A DNA stretch of 64,000 bases from Cytobacillus luteolus (lineage in GTDB: Bacteria; Bacillota; Bacilli; Bacillales; Bacillaceae_L), in the NCBI RefSeq assembly GCF_017873715.1, contig NZ_JAGGKM010000003.1, forward strand, positions 496,001 through 560,000. Reading direction: 5' to 3'. The notes beneath the pieces were generated by a model, which was not told the origin of the DNA, did not search any database, and was given only the letters and a program-made list of their open reading frames with translations. Positions 1 to 8,729 of this stretch are shown here, one piece after another. The translations under genes and the position numbers were made by a program. The stretch's first letter is position 1. Every line of letters begins with the position of its first letter.

Positions 1-13
1 GTAAAAACAGTAA

Positions 14-133
14 GAAATTAATGTTGAATGTACTTTAGACAATAAAGTCTTACTATTAGTATTGTCAGTTTTTGTGATACTATGTGTGGCGATTATTTAT
101 ACGCAGGATCTTGGTAAAGAATTAATTGATTAA
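14..133 (+). other. open 3' fragment of a small membrane protein
   Basis: This frame is open from base 14 to a TAA at 131-133 and encodes a hydrophobic stretch (VLLLVLSVFVILCVAIIY) followed by a short polar tail ending KELID. There is no ATG, GTG or TTG start with a ribosome binding site. It may be the 3' end of a frameshifted gene or chance. A hairpin terminator follows directly, which favours a real former gene end. Confidence 0.25.
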
Positions 134-152
134 ACTGTTTAAATTTTATTCG

Positions 153-187
153 CCAATTAGCGTTATACTAGCTGATTGGTTTTCTTT
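153..187 (+). terminator. Rho-independent terminator
   Basis: CCAATTAGC and GCTGATTGG pair around a 9-nt loop and are followed by TTTTCTTT. It would end whatever transcript enters from the left. The rest of the first 319 bases shows nothing else apart from an extended -10-like TATGGTAAAAT at about 257-267, upstream of the methyltransferase gene. Confidence 0.6.
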
Positions 188-319
188 ATAATTTGTCTGT
201 CTTGTTATTGGGAATAAAGACTTTTCTTTCTTGCGCTCTTCTGTTTTATAAAACACTTATGGTAAAATTTACAATGTAAATATTGTGAAGCGGAAGACTT
301 TGAAAGGGGCTATGTAGTT

Positions 320-1051
320 ATGGATTATAGGGGACCAGAGGTTTATGAAAAGGAGGATTTTCTTTCGAATTATATGAAGAGGAGATCTAGAAAGGATAGT
401 CCTAACAATGCAATTGAAGGTCCTATCATTTATGAACTTATAGGAGATTTTCAAAATAAAGATATATTAGATTTAGGTTGTGGTGATGCTTCGTTTGGAA
501 AGGAATTACTAAACCACGGTGCAAATCTTTACATAGGTGTAGAAGGTTCTGAACTTATGGCAGCTTCCGCAAAACTTAATCTAATTAATCAAAATGCAAC
601 AATTCTCCACGAGACAGTGGAAACATTTAGTTATCCAATGAATAAATTTGATTTTGTTACTTCTAGGTTTGTGATCCACTATGTTTCAGATATTCATTTA
701 CTGTTTAAAAACGTACATAAAACGTTGAAAGACAAGGGTAAATTTATTTTCAGTATACAACATCCTCTCACTACCTCATCGTTTCTCAGTAAACAATCAG
801 GTGAAAAGAGGGAGAACTGGGTAGTTGATGATTATTTTATCGAAGGAGAAAGAAAAGAACCCTGGATAAATAAAACAGTCGTAAAATACCATCGAACTAT
901 AGAACATTACTATACAGCACTTACTAAAGCCGGCTTTACAGTCAATGATTTACGTGAAGGAATGCCTAAGCGTGAACATTTTAGTAATGAAGAAGAGTTT
1001 GCTCGAAGACTAAGAATCCCAGTCGTGCTAGCATTTTCTTGTAAGAAGTAA
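320..1051 (+). CDS. class I SAM-dependent methyltransferase
   Basis: A 243-residue Rossmann-fold methyltransferase. Motif I is DILDLGCGDASFG at residues 48-60, which binds the methionine part of S-adenosylmethionine. A later VTSRFVIHYVSD stretch is in the place of motif IV. The substrate cannot be told from sequence; relatives are usually listed as small-molecule methyltransferases. The ATG at 320 lies after AAAGGGG with rather long spacing. The gene stands alone, with about 100 bases before the next gene, and is distantly similar in layout to the methyltransferase at 59854-60606. Confidence 0.85.
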   Translation: MDYRGPEVYEKEDFLSNYMKRRSRKDSPNNAIEGPIIYELIGDFQNKDILDLGCGDASFGKELLNHGANLYIGVEGSELMAASAKLNLINQNATILHETVETFSYPMNKFDFVTSRFVIHYVSDIHLLFKNVHKTLKDKGKFIFSIQHPLTTSSFLSKQSGEKRENWVVDDYFIEGERKEPWINKTVVKYHRTIEHYYTALTKAGFTVNDLREGMPKREHFSNEEEFARRLRIPVVLAFSCKK

Positions 1052-1156
1052 TCTGAAATTTAGTTACTTAACAGGACCTCTGATTAAGAAGGATATATAT
1101 AAATAAATGATTTTATTAAACTATAAAAATATTAATCGAATATGTAGGGGAGAATT

Positions 1157-1555
1157 ATGGAAAATAGACCTAGAGCGTTTGCAGCACTTATAAAAGGTGA
1201 TTCCATTCTAATGGTACACGTCGTAACCGGTTCAAAAGACTTTTGGACGTTACCAGGTGGGGGGTTAGAAGCTGAAGAGACATTTGAGGACGCTGTTGTG
1301 CGTGAGGTACAGGAAGAAGTTAATTTAAAGGTGAAGGTAGTTAAAGAATTATTTACTGGGACATATGAACGTGGTATTGAAAAGTGTTTTTTGGTTGAAG
1401 AGATAGAGAAAGCATCAATACCCACATTAGGTTACGATCCCGAGCTACCCAGGCACCAGCAAGAATTAAAGGAAGTAAAATGGCATTCGATTACGAACGT
1501 TCGAGAGGATTTACATGTTTCAAAGGTTATTGAAGCTCTGAATCTAAAGGTATAA
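1157..1555 (+). CDS. Nudix hydrolase
   Basis: A 132-residue Nudix protein. The Nudix box runs from Gly35 (GGLEAEETFEDAVVREVQEE) with Arg49, Glu50, Glu53 and Glu54 as the metal-binding core. The usual Gly after EEx is Asn56, a mild departure. The family cleaves nucleoside diphosphates linked to another group; the substrate here is unknown. GGGGAG before the ATG gives a clear start. It is the first of six Nudix genes in the window. Confidence 0.9.
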   Translation: MENRPRAFAALIKGDSILMVHVVTGSKDFWTLPGGGLEAEETFEDAVVREVQEEVNLKVKVVKELFTGTYERGIEKCFLVEEIEKASIPTLGYDPELPRHQQELKEVKWHSITNVREDLHVSKVIEALNLKV

Positions 1556-1584
1556 AAAATATAAAATTAAGAGTGGGTGTTTTC

Positions 1585-2001
1585 TTGAAAACAACTAAAC
1601 AGCATCAAAAAGAGATGAAATTGACTTTATGGCTATTTGGGGTATTTGGAATTATTCTACTTATAGGTTTATTGCTAGGTATAATACCTCCTAATTTTTG
1701 GGTAATATGTATTGTTCTGATCGTAGGTTTCCCTTTAATCTTAAGAGAAGGAAGAAAGACTATAGAAGAAGTTAAAGAGAAACAAGCAAGAATGCTCCAA
1801 AAGGGAGTATGGAAATTCATATTTGTTTATGGAATTCTTCTATTTGGGTTCCCTTTAGGTGTATTTACTGCTCTTGAAGAATGGGGAAATACAGCTTTGT
1901 TCGTCTTTACAGTTTTATCAGCTATGGTAATTGGAGGTAGTTTTTACGGCTCTATAATGTATCTTGTTGTGAAGAACAATTACAAGAAATATAACATGTA
2001 A
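1585..2001 (+). CDS. small integral membrane protein
   Basis: About 138 residues with four hydrophobic segments: two near the N-terminus separated by the short PPNFW turn, a charged middle (REGRKTIEEVKEKQARM), and two near the C-terminus. I chose the TTG at 1585 because GAGTGGGTG lies just upstream; a GTG at 1573 is possible. I do not recognise a family. It starts 30 bases after the Nudix gene and may be co-transcribed with it. Confidence 0.65.
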   Translation: MKTTKQHQKEMKLTLWLFGVFGIILLIGLLLGIIPPNFWVICIVLIVGFPLILREGRKTIEEVKEKQARMLQKGVWKFIFVYGILLFGFPLGVFTALEEWGNTALFVFTVLSAMVIGGSFYGSIMYLVVKNNYKKYNM

Positions 2002-2028
2002 CTATTAATCTAAAAGGGAGTTGTCAAG

Positions 2029-2119
2029 ATGGTTGATTCTTTTGCAAAAGAACTGACATTTTTTTAAGGTCACAGGTGGCAAATTCGATGATTCAATATG
2101 GAAGGATTTTTTCAAGTAA
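2029..2119 (+). pseudogene. tiny ORF broken in a T tract
   Basis: AAAGGGAG precedes an ATG at 2029. The frame reads MVDSFAKELTFF and stops at TAA (2065-2067) within a run of seven T. With one T fewer the frame continues as KVTGGKFDDSIWKDFFK to a TAA at about 2117, a natural protein-like sequence. It is either a decayed 5' fragment, an assembly error in the T run, or a slippage site. The family is unknown. Confidence 0.35.
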
Positions 2120-2141
2120 TTGTATGGATTGGAGGGGCTGG

Positions 2142-2606
2142 ATGAACAGCAATAAAGTAGCTTGGATTTGCCTTGTGATTTCGGTAATTGTATTAATTTC
2201 ACTAATTACAATTAATTTTGTCTTATATGCAGGTGTTGTCTCGTTAGGTACTTATTTTCCTTTTATTATCATCATGCAAGTTTTGTTTTATAAAATAAGA
2301 AACTATACTATTGGCTTACTAATATTAAATACTACAATTATATTAACTTTTCTAGTTGTGTATCTGAGTATCTTTCCTTCGTTTGATTATGAAGAAGGTA
2401 AAAACTTAATTGAAAAAGAAGTTGGGCAGGATAATTTAAATTTTTTAGAAGTAGATTATAAGACAGTTCCAACAACGGATAATAATCAATTTTTATACAG
2501 AAATTTAAACTATTATTATAAGATTGCACATCTATCAAGTGAACAATTTTTTTCAGTTGACCCAATAACTGGTAAGGTTTTTAAATTAAATAGGCCTTTT
2601 TACTGA
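2142..2606 (+). CDS. membrane protein of unknown function
   Basis: A 154-residue protein with three N-terminal hydrophobic segments, then a soluble C-terminal part of about 70 residues starting near EEGKNLIEKEVG. The ATG at 2142 follows GGAGGGG at good spacing; the frame is open further upstream to 2076 but has no ribosome binding site there. No recognised domain. It lies alone between two short intergenic regions. Confidence 0.65.
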   Translation: MNSNKVAWICLVISVIVLISLITINFVLYAGVVSLGTYFPFIIIMQVLFYKIRNYTIGLLILNTTIILTFLVVYLSIFPSFDYEEGKNLIEKEVGQDNLNFLEVDYKTVPTTDNNQFLYRNLNYYYKIAHLSSEQFFSVDPITGKVFKLNRPFY

Positions 2607-2675
2607 CATACAAGATAGGTAATGATTTGGTTTATAAAATAAAAGATAGTCAAACTAGTTGAGTGGGGTGAGGGT

Positions 2676-3422
2676 TTGAAGCGACTAATAGATTTCAACC
2701 AATTTAAATGGATACAAGAGGAAACAGAGCGCATAGATTTCAATAATTGGAGCGGTTGCTATGTTTCAAATTTGATTCCCAATAGATATGAACATTATTG
2801 TAAAATTATCCACCCCATTTATCGTGATATGAATATTCAAGACGAGAATCTACTGTGGAGTCAATGTGACCCAAATGATCCTGTTCAGTTTCAATATGGT
2901 GAAAGGTTACTATTAAAAGACCTAGCCAAAAGGTACAAACTTCAATATACAAAGGAAATTAGTAGTTCAACAATATATCATGCATTGGGAGGATATCCAC
3001 GATACTTAATTCTTTCAGATGAAGGTAGTATAGACAAGGGAACCCTTGAAGAACTCATTTCTGTTTTGTCTCGCTTTATAAAAGGTGAGCAGTGTTACTT
3101 TCATTACGATTTATTAAAAACCGTCAATGAGTTTCAAGATATTTGTACAAATGGACATTTATATTATGGAAATCTCGAGGATGTTAATGAGTTATTTGAT
3201 ATGGGAGACTTAGTCGGATTGGGGTCACCTACTTATTGGTGGACAGAGGATAGAGGTTGGTGTATTCATACAGATTTTGATTGTCGTTTCTCCTTAATAG
3301 GTGGTAGTAGAGAGTTAATAGAGGCTCTTTTAGCTAACAATCAATTAGAATGTATTAAGATAGACAGTAAAACAAGAATAGATGATGCAGCAGATAAGTT
3401 GAATAATCCTGATTGGGATTAA
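2676..3422 (+). CDS. hypothetical cytosolic protein
   Basis: A 248-residue soluble protein starting at TTG after GGTGAGGG. It is rich in aromatic residues and has no signal peptide or membrane segment. The C-terminal half (GSPTYWWTEDRGWCIHTDFDCRFSLIGG) looks like a compact beta domain. I do not recognise the family. It stands alone. Confidence 0.65.
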   Translation: MKRLIDFNQFKWIQEETERIDFNNWSGCYVSNLIPNRYEHYCKIIHPIYRDMNIQDENLLWSQCDPNDPVQFQYGERLLLKDLAKRYKLQYTKEISSSTIYHALGGYPRYLILSDEGSIDKGTLEELISVLSRFIKGEQCYFHYDLLKTVNEFQDICTNGHLYYGNLEDVNELFDMGDLVGLGSPTYWWTEDRGWCIHTDFDCRFSLIGGSRELIEALLANNQLECIKIDSKTRIDDAADKLNNPDWD

Positions 3423-3495
3423 TGAAAAAATCTGAATAATCATTGTGAAAGAGGATGTCTAGAATTATAGATGTAATATCTTAGGAGGGAGAGCA

Positions 3496-5007
3496 ATTCC
3501 ATACAACAATATAATAGTAATGATTGTAGTCGTAATTCTTTCTTCCTTGCTTATACAAAATGAAATCCATGCAGCTATAGATAATAAAAATGAAAAAATA
3601 ATAAAAATAGAATCTGAGATCGAACAAAATATGATTAGACATAATATACCAGGCATGTCATTTGCATTAGTGAATGCGGATGGTATTGTATTTTCAAAAG
3701 GGTATGGAACGTTAGACTCAAGAGACGACACTCTAGTAATAAATGAAGATACTAACTTTCATATCGGTTCATTGTCAAAAGTTTTTGTATCCTTAGCAAT
3801 TATGAAACTACATGAAGAGAAGAAAATTAGTGTAGAAAAACCTGTAGTAGATTACCTCCCCTGGTTCTCAACAAAGGATGAACAATTATCAAAACAAATC
3901 AAGATCAAGCATTTATTAAGCCATACTAGCGGGTTGCCGGGTCGGCTTAATGTTCATGAAATTGAAGAGACAGATAGACAAGAGATTATTAGTCAAATCA
4001 AAAAGAAACTAAGAAATGCTAAGCTAGTAGGAACACCAGGTGATACATACGAGTATACAAATATGAACACTGACTTGTTGCAGCTAGTGATTGAAGAAGT
4101 CACAGGTAAGAAATTTACGACATATATGGAAACAAATATTTTTAATCCATTAAATATGAGTCGTACTGGATATTTTATTTTTAATGGTAGTCATTTATCC
4201 AATACAGCTATGGGACATCGCTATCATTGGGGAAAGATAAAACCTTATGATGAAAAGTTAGTGTATGCCACCTCTGGTTCAGCAGGCTTATCTTCAAATG
4301 GTAATGATTTATCGAAGTTCATCTAACTTCTATTAAACTATGGAAACAGTCATAATGGTTCTATAATCAGCACGGATAGTATGAACCAAATGTTCCAGCC
4401 TGTTCAAGGAAGAATGGCTTACAATTGGTACGTTTATCCTCATAATGTGTATATGGAAGGTGGTTTACCAGGCTTTACTTCAACAATGGTTATATCATCA
4501 GATAAATCGTTTGGATTGGTACTTTTATCAAATTCTAAACAACCAATAACACTAGAAATTGGATTTAATATTTTTAGGATAATTGAAGGAAAAGAACCGG
4601 TGCCATTATTGGAATCGCAATATTCAAAACTAAATTCCGATGCTCAACTTCTCCTTTATATGTCGATTGTATTTTCGATTATTACTCTCGTTATTGTAGG
4701 GGTTACATTGTTTCAATTAATGAAGAAGAAAAGAAAATTCTCTTTAATGAAATCTAGCTTTAAAGAATTTGTTATTAGTAGTATTATTGTTTTAATTTAT
4801 TTTGGGGTAGTATACTACCTTCATGTTTATGCCCCTTTTACTATTGGAGTACCCACAATCCTTGCATTTCAGAAGGAACCGGACCTTGTCACGTCAATAA
4901 TAGTTTTTTCAGTGGTGTACAGTTTTTTTTTAATAGTGTTACTTACCAGAATTAATTTTATTAAAAAACCTTACGATTTCATCAAAAGCCATGAACACAA
5001 TCTTTAA
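3496..5007 (+). pseudogene. serine beta-lactamase-like hydrolase with C-terminal membrane domain, nonsense-disrupted
   Basis: The reading frame encodes a signal peptide ending near IHA-A, a CubicO/class C beta-lactamase-like domain with the SxxK motif in GSLSKVF, the YxN motif in YTN, and a GGLPGF segment in the place of the third motif, then three membrane segments. A TAA at 4324-4326 interrupts it in frame within DLSKFI-LLLNYG, where CAA (Gln) is the likely ancestral codon. AGGAGG at 3483-3488 is spaced for a start at 3496, which is ATT; the first ATG is 3520, 24 bases further. So the start may also be lost. Two truncated products are possible but unlikely to be active. Confidence 0.8.
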
Positions 5008-5096
5008 TAAGTTCTTATTCAGAAGGTCTAGGGACTTTTATTGTTGAAGTAATTTGCATAATAATCGTTGTTTATTAATAAGGGATGTGTAATAGA

Positions 5097-5513
5097 TTGA
5101 GAGAATGGATGGGTTCTGCTGCAATATGCATAAATGAGGATAAAGAGATTTTGATGGTAAGAGGTATAAATACATATTCTTGGGCAGTACCCTCAGGCGG
5201 AATAGAAGACGGGGAAACACCGGAACAATGTTGTGTAAGGGAAGTGAGAGAAGAAACAGGGTATGAAGTGGAAATAATAGAAAGGTTATTCATTAAAGAG
5301 ACCGTTATTAAGGGTATAGATGTTAAGACATATTATTTTAAAGTGAAAAAATTAGGAGAGAGTAACGGCATAGATGACCCTGATAAGACAATTGTTGAGA
5401 CAGAATGGATGTCCTCCTCAGAGATGAAAGCTATTTCACATGTTTATCCTGAAGACTTGGAGCAACTTCTAGCGTGCCTAAGTGACAATGAGACAATAAA
5501 GAGGAGAGTATAA
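5097..5513 (+). CDS. Nudix hydrolase
   Basis: A protein of about 138 residues with a complete Nudix box (GGIEDGETPEQCCVREVREE followed by TGY), preceded by MVRGINTYSWAVPS. The start is uncertain: TTG 5097 gives MREWMGSAAIC and sits about 12 bases after AAGGG; ATG 5085 abuts that same motif; ATG 5109 is also in frame. It is followed without a gap by a 56-residue membrane protein gene, so the two are likely co-transcribed. Confidence 0.88.
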   Translation: MREWMGSAAICINEDKEILMVRGINTYSWAVPSGGIEDGETPEQCCVREVREETGYEVEIIERLFIKETVIKGIDVKTYYFKVKKLGESNGIDDPDKTIVETEWMSSSEMKAISHVYPEDLEQLLACLSDNETIKRRV

Positions 5514-5684
5514 ATGAAGGTAGCAATCAGAATCATGTTAAGTGTCATTTTATTGATTATTGCCATTGGGATAATTGATACTTTTGTTGAAAAAGGAATA
5601 TTGAAATTTATATTAATTGGTGTTTCAGTTAGTGTAGTGGCGGTATTTAACGACAAGCAAAACCTTAAATTAAGAGAAAAATAA
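5514..5684 (+). CDS. 56-residue membrane protein
   Basis: The ATG follows the Nudix stop codon with no gap, and GAGGAGA inside the end of the Nudix gene is its ribosome binding site. The product has two hydrophobic segments (IMLSVILLIIAIGII and FILIGVSVSVVAVF) and a short basic tail. No known family. The tight junction suggests translational coupling. Confidence 0.6.
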   Translation: MKVAIRIMLSVILLIIAIGIIDTFVEKGILKFILIGVSVSVVAVFNDKQNLKLREK

Positions 5685-5736
5685 TTTGTAACTCAATGTT
5701 CTGGTGGCGGAAATTATAATAGAATTAGGTGATTTT

Positions 5737-6252
5737 GTGGTAAAAACAATACCTAAAAGAATACATATTATTGGCTCAGTCGCAAGTGGTAAAACAACTC
5801 TAGCAAAAGAATTATCTAAGAGGTTAGGTATACCTTATTATGAACTGGATAATGTAGTTTGGATAAGGCATAAGTATGGAGATATAAGAAGAACTGACCA
5901 AGAGAGAGAAGAGTATCTAAATACTATTGTACAATCTGAAAATTGGATTATTGAAGGTGTACACAATGAGGATTGGGTAAGCAATTGTTTTAAAAATGCA
6001 GATTTAATCATTTATTTAGATCCAAACTATCAAATAAGAACCTATCGAATAATTAAGAGGTTTATAAAACAAAAACTTCGGTTGGAAAAATCAAATTACA
6101 GACCAACATTAGAAATATTTTTTAAAATGTTTAAGTGGAATCGACATTTCGAGGAAGTTGGAAGGGTTAATTTTTTCAACAAATATGGATTACATAAAGA
6201 TAAGATAGCAATTATTAATAATACAAAGAACCTTAATAATTATTTTAATTAA
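5737..6252 (+). CDS. P-loop kinase, FlaR/topology-modulation-like
   Basis: About 171 residues with a Walker A motif GSVASGKTT at residues 13-21 and the LGIPYYELDNVVW segment typical of adenylate kinase-like proteins named DNA topology modulation protein FlaR in Bacillus relatives. The IIEGVHNEDW and IIYLDPNYQIRTYRIIKR segments fit the same family. The cellular substrate is unknown. I place the start at GTG 5737, which follows AGGTGAT; GTG 5704 is in frame but lacks a ribosome binding site. A relative lies at 62419-62922. Confidence 0.82.
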   Translation: MVKTIPKRIHIIGSVASGKTTLAKELSKRLGIPYYELDNVVWIRHKYGDIRRTDQEREEYLNTIVQSENWIIEGVHNEDWVSNCFKNADLIIYLDPNYQIRTYRIIKRFIKQKLRLEKSNYRPTLEIFFKMFKWNRHFEEVGRVNFFNKYGLHKDKIAIINNTKNLNNYFN

Positions 6253-6283
6253 AGAGAGTAAGCTAAATGCACTGGAGGGCACT

Positions 6284-6562
6284 ATGAAACAAGCACCACC
6301 ATTATTTTTCTTTGCAGCGCTACTAATGTTTATAGCAATACTAGAAGGACTATATTTTCTTATTCAAGGATTCAATAACTATAGCGGGTTAAATAGCGCA
6401 TATATAATCTGTTCCATTTTTGGATTCTTCTTAGCATTAAATAGTATTCTACATTTTAAGTCAAAGAATCAGAAGAGAGGGACGTTTTTATTTCTCCTTG
6501 CATTTTTGGCACTATTATTACTAAACGGGAGTCTCATGATAGACAAATATGTATTGAGTTAA
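6284..6562 (+). CDS. membrane protein of unknown function
   Basis: A 92-residue protein with three hydrophobic segments. GGAGGG lies seven bases before the ATG. No domain is recognised. A hairpin terminator follows directly, so the transcript probably ends here. Confidence 0.65.
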   Translation: MKQAPPLFFFAALLMFIAILEGLYFLIQGFNNYSGLNSAYIICSIFGFFLALNSILHFKSKNQKRGTFLFLLAFLALLLLNGSLMIDKYVLS

Positions 6563-6566
6563 ACGT

Positions 6567-6597
6567 GCGATAACTATATAAAGGTTATCGCCTTTTA
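6567..6597 (+). terminator. Rho-independent terminator
   Basis: GCGATAAC and GTTATCGC form an 8-bp stem followed by CTTTTAC. Confidence 0.65.
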
Positions 6598-6653
6598 CTT
6601 GCAAAGTATAATACAGAATAGTCTTAGGGAACATTAGAAAGGGGTTTGTTCAA

Positions 6654-7235
6654 TTGAAAATTTCAGATGTATTTGATGATTTACCAACATTAGAAACAGA
6701 AAGAATATTATTAAGGAAATTCAACCTTGATGATGTTAAGGATATGTTTGAATATACTTCTATTCCTGATGTATCGAATTTCGTACCTTGGGAAACACAT
6801 AAATCTATTGAAGATTCTTATGGTTTCATAAATTACATTTTAAAACAATATGAAGATAGTAAACTAGCTCCTTGGGCTATAGAATTAAAAGAAAATCAAA
6901 AAGTGATTGGTACAATTGATTTTGTTGCTTGGTATCCTCAACATCGCCGTGCGGAATTAGGCTTTATTTTATCAAAAGAGCATTGGGGGAAAGGGTTAAT
7001 TCCTGAAGCTGCAGCTAAAGTGATTGAATTTGGTTTCGATAGGATGAATTTGAATAAAATTAAGGCACCATGTATGGTAGAAAATGTACAATCAGCGAGA
7101 GTTTTGCAAAAGCTTGGAATGACTTTAGAAGGTATATTGAAAGATGAATATTTTATTAAGGGTAAGCTTAGAGATATGGCTGTATATTCGATATTAAAGA
7201 AAGATTTTCAGAAGCAGCATAATATACTTGGCTGA
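6654..7235 (+). CDS. GNAT acetyltransferase, RimJ/RimL type
   Basis: A 193-residue GNAT enzyme of the family that acetylates N-terminal amines of ribosomal proteins or small molecules with acetyl-CoA. Visible landmarks are LETERILLRKFNLDDVKDMF at the N-terminus, the AELGFILSKEHWGKGLIPEA motif A/acetyl-CoA loop, and NVQSARVLQKLGMTLEG. The TTG start follows AAAGGGG. The substrate is unknown. Confidence 0.88.
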   Translation: MKISDVFDDLPTLETERILLRKFNLDDVKDMFEYTSIPDVSNFVPWETHKSIEDSYGFINYILKQYEDSKLAPWAIELKENQKVIGTIDFVAWYPQHRRAELGFILSKEHWGKGLIPEAAAKVIEFGFDRMNLNKIKAPCMVENVQSARVLQKLGMTLEGILKDEYFIKGKLRDMAVYSILKKDFQKQHNILG

Positions 7236-7296
7236 TATAAAAAACTGAGGCTTGATTAACTTAACTGATAAAAATGGATGATACAAGTGTTTTCCA

Positions 7297-7330
7297 AGGC
7301 GATTAGAAAATTAATCGTCTATTTACTTTT
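7297..7330 (+). terminator. GGCGAT/ATCGTC hairpin terminator
   Basis: AGGCGATTA and TTAATCGTCT pair, followed by ATTTACTTTT. The same hairpin type recurs at 40001, 43157, 51447 and 56307, and at three of those five places a 17-bp TTGGAATATTATGTTAA-like block follows shortly after. Confidence 0.55.
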
Positions 7331-7349
7331 ATAAAAAGTGAATAAAATA

Positions 7350-7366
7350 TTGGAATATTATGTTAA
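7350..7366 (+). repeat. 17-bp intergenic element, copy 1
   Basis: TTGGAATATTATGTTAA, followed by CATTGATACTG. It may contain an extended -10 promoter (TATGTTAACAT). Other copies are at 40052, 56355 and 59795. Confidence 0.5.
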
Positions 7367-7445
7367 CATTGATACTGAATAGGCATTTTTACTATCACCT
7401 TTAACCTGATTTATAGATTTTATCTAGTTTTAAGGAGAAGAATTA

Positions 7446-7901
7446 GTGGAATATTATAAATATCTGAGACAGTTTGTAGGACAAAGACCAATTATCTTAC
7501 CTGGTTCTGTCGTAATTATATTGAATGATCAAAATGAAATATTACTTCAAAAAAGACATAATGGATGTTGGGGATTACCAGGTGGATTAATGGATTTAGG
7601 AGAAAGCTTTGAGGAAGTAGCAAAAAGAGAGGTCCTTGAGGAAACAGGATTAGTGGTTGAAAACTTAAAATTAGTTAATGTGTACTCTGGCTCTGAATAT
7701 TATTTAAAAGTACCAAATGGTGATGAATTATATTCTGTGACTGCAGTTTATTATTCAAGTGATGTCAGTGGGGAAATGAACATTGACTATAATGAGTCAG
7801 AAAAAATGCAGTATTTTCCATTAAATCGTTTACCAGCTACATTAACTGATGAGTATAGAGGGTTTATTGAGCAATACATAGATTTTATTAAATGCACCTA
7901 A
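7446..7901 (+). CDS. Nudix hydrolase
   Basis: A 151-residue protein with a canonical Nudix box (GGLMDLGESFEEVAKREVLEE then TGL), preceded by LLQKRHNGCWGLP. This layout resembles Bacillus Nudix proteins of the ADP-ribose pyrophosphatase or mutator-type group, but the substrate cannot be assigned. GTG start after AAGGAGAAG. Confidence 0.9.
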   Translation: MEYYKYLRQFVGQRPIILPGSVVIILNDQNEILLQKRHNGCWGLPGGLMDLGESFEEVAKREVLEETGLVVENLKLVNVYSGSEYYLKVPNGDELYSVTAVYYSSDVSGEMNIDYNESEKMQYFPLNRLPATLTDEYRGFIEQYIDFIKCT

Positions 7902-7948
7902 AGCAATTAGCGAAGATGAAGAAGTTTCTGCACACGGGAGTGTTATGA

Positions 7949-8299
7949 ATGATACATCAAATGGGTTTGTACGGAGAATATTTCTCATTAATTAAAGAAG
8001 GTAAGAAAGTAGTTGAAGTACGATTAAACGATGAAAAAAGAAGAAAAATTAAAGTTGGCGATTCTATTCAATTTATTAAGGTTCCAGAACAAGATGAAAG
8101 TTTACAAGTGGAAGTATCAGAACTGAAGATATACGACACGTTTCAAGCCATGTATGAGGATATTCCGTTTAAATATTTTGGTTGTAAAGGTTGGACGATG
8201 AAAGAAATGGTGGAGGGAACGTATGAAATATACACACATGAGCAAGAAAAGGAGTACGGAGTAGTGGCTATTACAATTAGTTACGTAAAAGATAGCTGA
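7949..8299 (+). CDS. ASCH domain protein
   Basis: A 116-residue protein with the ASCH signature (YFSLIKEGKKVVEVRLNDEKRRKIKVGDSIQF) and the conserved VRL-GD pattern. ASCH domains have a PUA-like fold and are thought to bind RNA, often in roles linked to translation or RNA modification. The ATG at 7949 overlaps an out-of-frame ATG at 7945. It begins 48 bases after the Nudix gene and could share its transcript. Confidence 0.85.
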   Translation: MIHQMGLYGEYFSLIKEGKKVVEVRLNDEKRRKIKVGDSIQFIKVPEQDESLQVEVSELKIYDTFQAMYEDIPFKYFGCKGWTMKEMVEGTYEIYTHEQEKEYGVVAITISYVKDS

Positions 8300-8357
8300 G
8301 GATAAAGTATTGTGTTAGTGAACGTATTTATCACCCTCTAAAAGGAGAGGATCTTTT

Positions 8358-8525
8358 GTGAAAATAAAGGAACTGATTAAATTCATTATCGGTGGCTTTA
8401 TAGTCGTAATTACATACTGGTTACTAACAGGAGAACCTAAATGGTACAGCTTTTTATCAGCTATAGCTTTGCTTTTCATTATCATTTTCACTATAAAATT
8501 ATTAAGGTGGAATTCAAAGATATAG
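8358..8525 (+). CDS. 55-residue membrane protein
   Basis: A GTG start after AAAGGAGAGG. The product has two hydrophobic segments (FIIGGFIVVITYWLL and SFLSAIALLFIIIFTI) and ends with a basic tail KLLRWNSKI. No known family. It is followed by another tiny gene at 8559. Confidence 0.6.
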   Translation: MKIKELIKFIIGGFIVVITYWLLTGEPKWYSFLSAIALLFIIIFTIKLLRWNSKI

Positions 8526-8558
8526 TATTCTAAGAAAAAATCAAAGTGGGGGTTAAAC

Positions 8559-8705
8559 ATGATTTTACTTTTTGGTATTTTAATATTTTCGGCTCTATTT
8601 GCGATATTTGACGCTTTAAGAAAGGTGAATAATAATATCTTAGACCAGACAGAAGAGATAAAAAAATTAAGCAAAGTATTAATAGAGATTAATAAGAAGC
8701 AATAA
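8559..8705 (+). CDS. 48-residue single-pass membrane protein
   Basis: An ATG after GTGGGGG. The product has one N-terminal hydrophobic helix (ILLFGILIFSALFAIF) and then a charged, probably coiled-coil tail (ILDQTEEIKKLSKVLIEI). Small proteins with this layout are frequent next to accessory genes in Bacillus. No function is known. Confidence 0.6.
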   Translation: MILLFGILIFSALFAIFDALRKVNNNILDQTEEIKKLSKVLIEINKKQ

Positions 8706-8729
8706 TTCTTTTTTTGTAGGGGGATGTAC

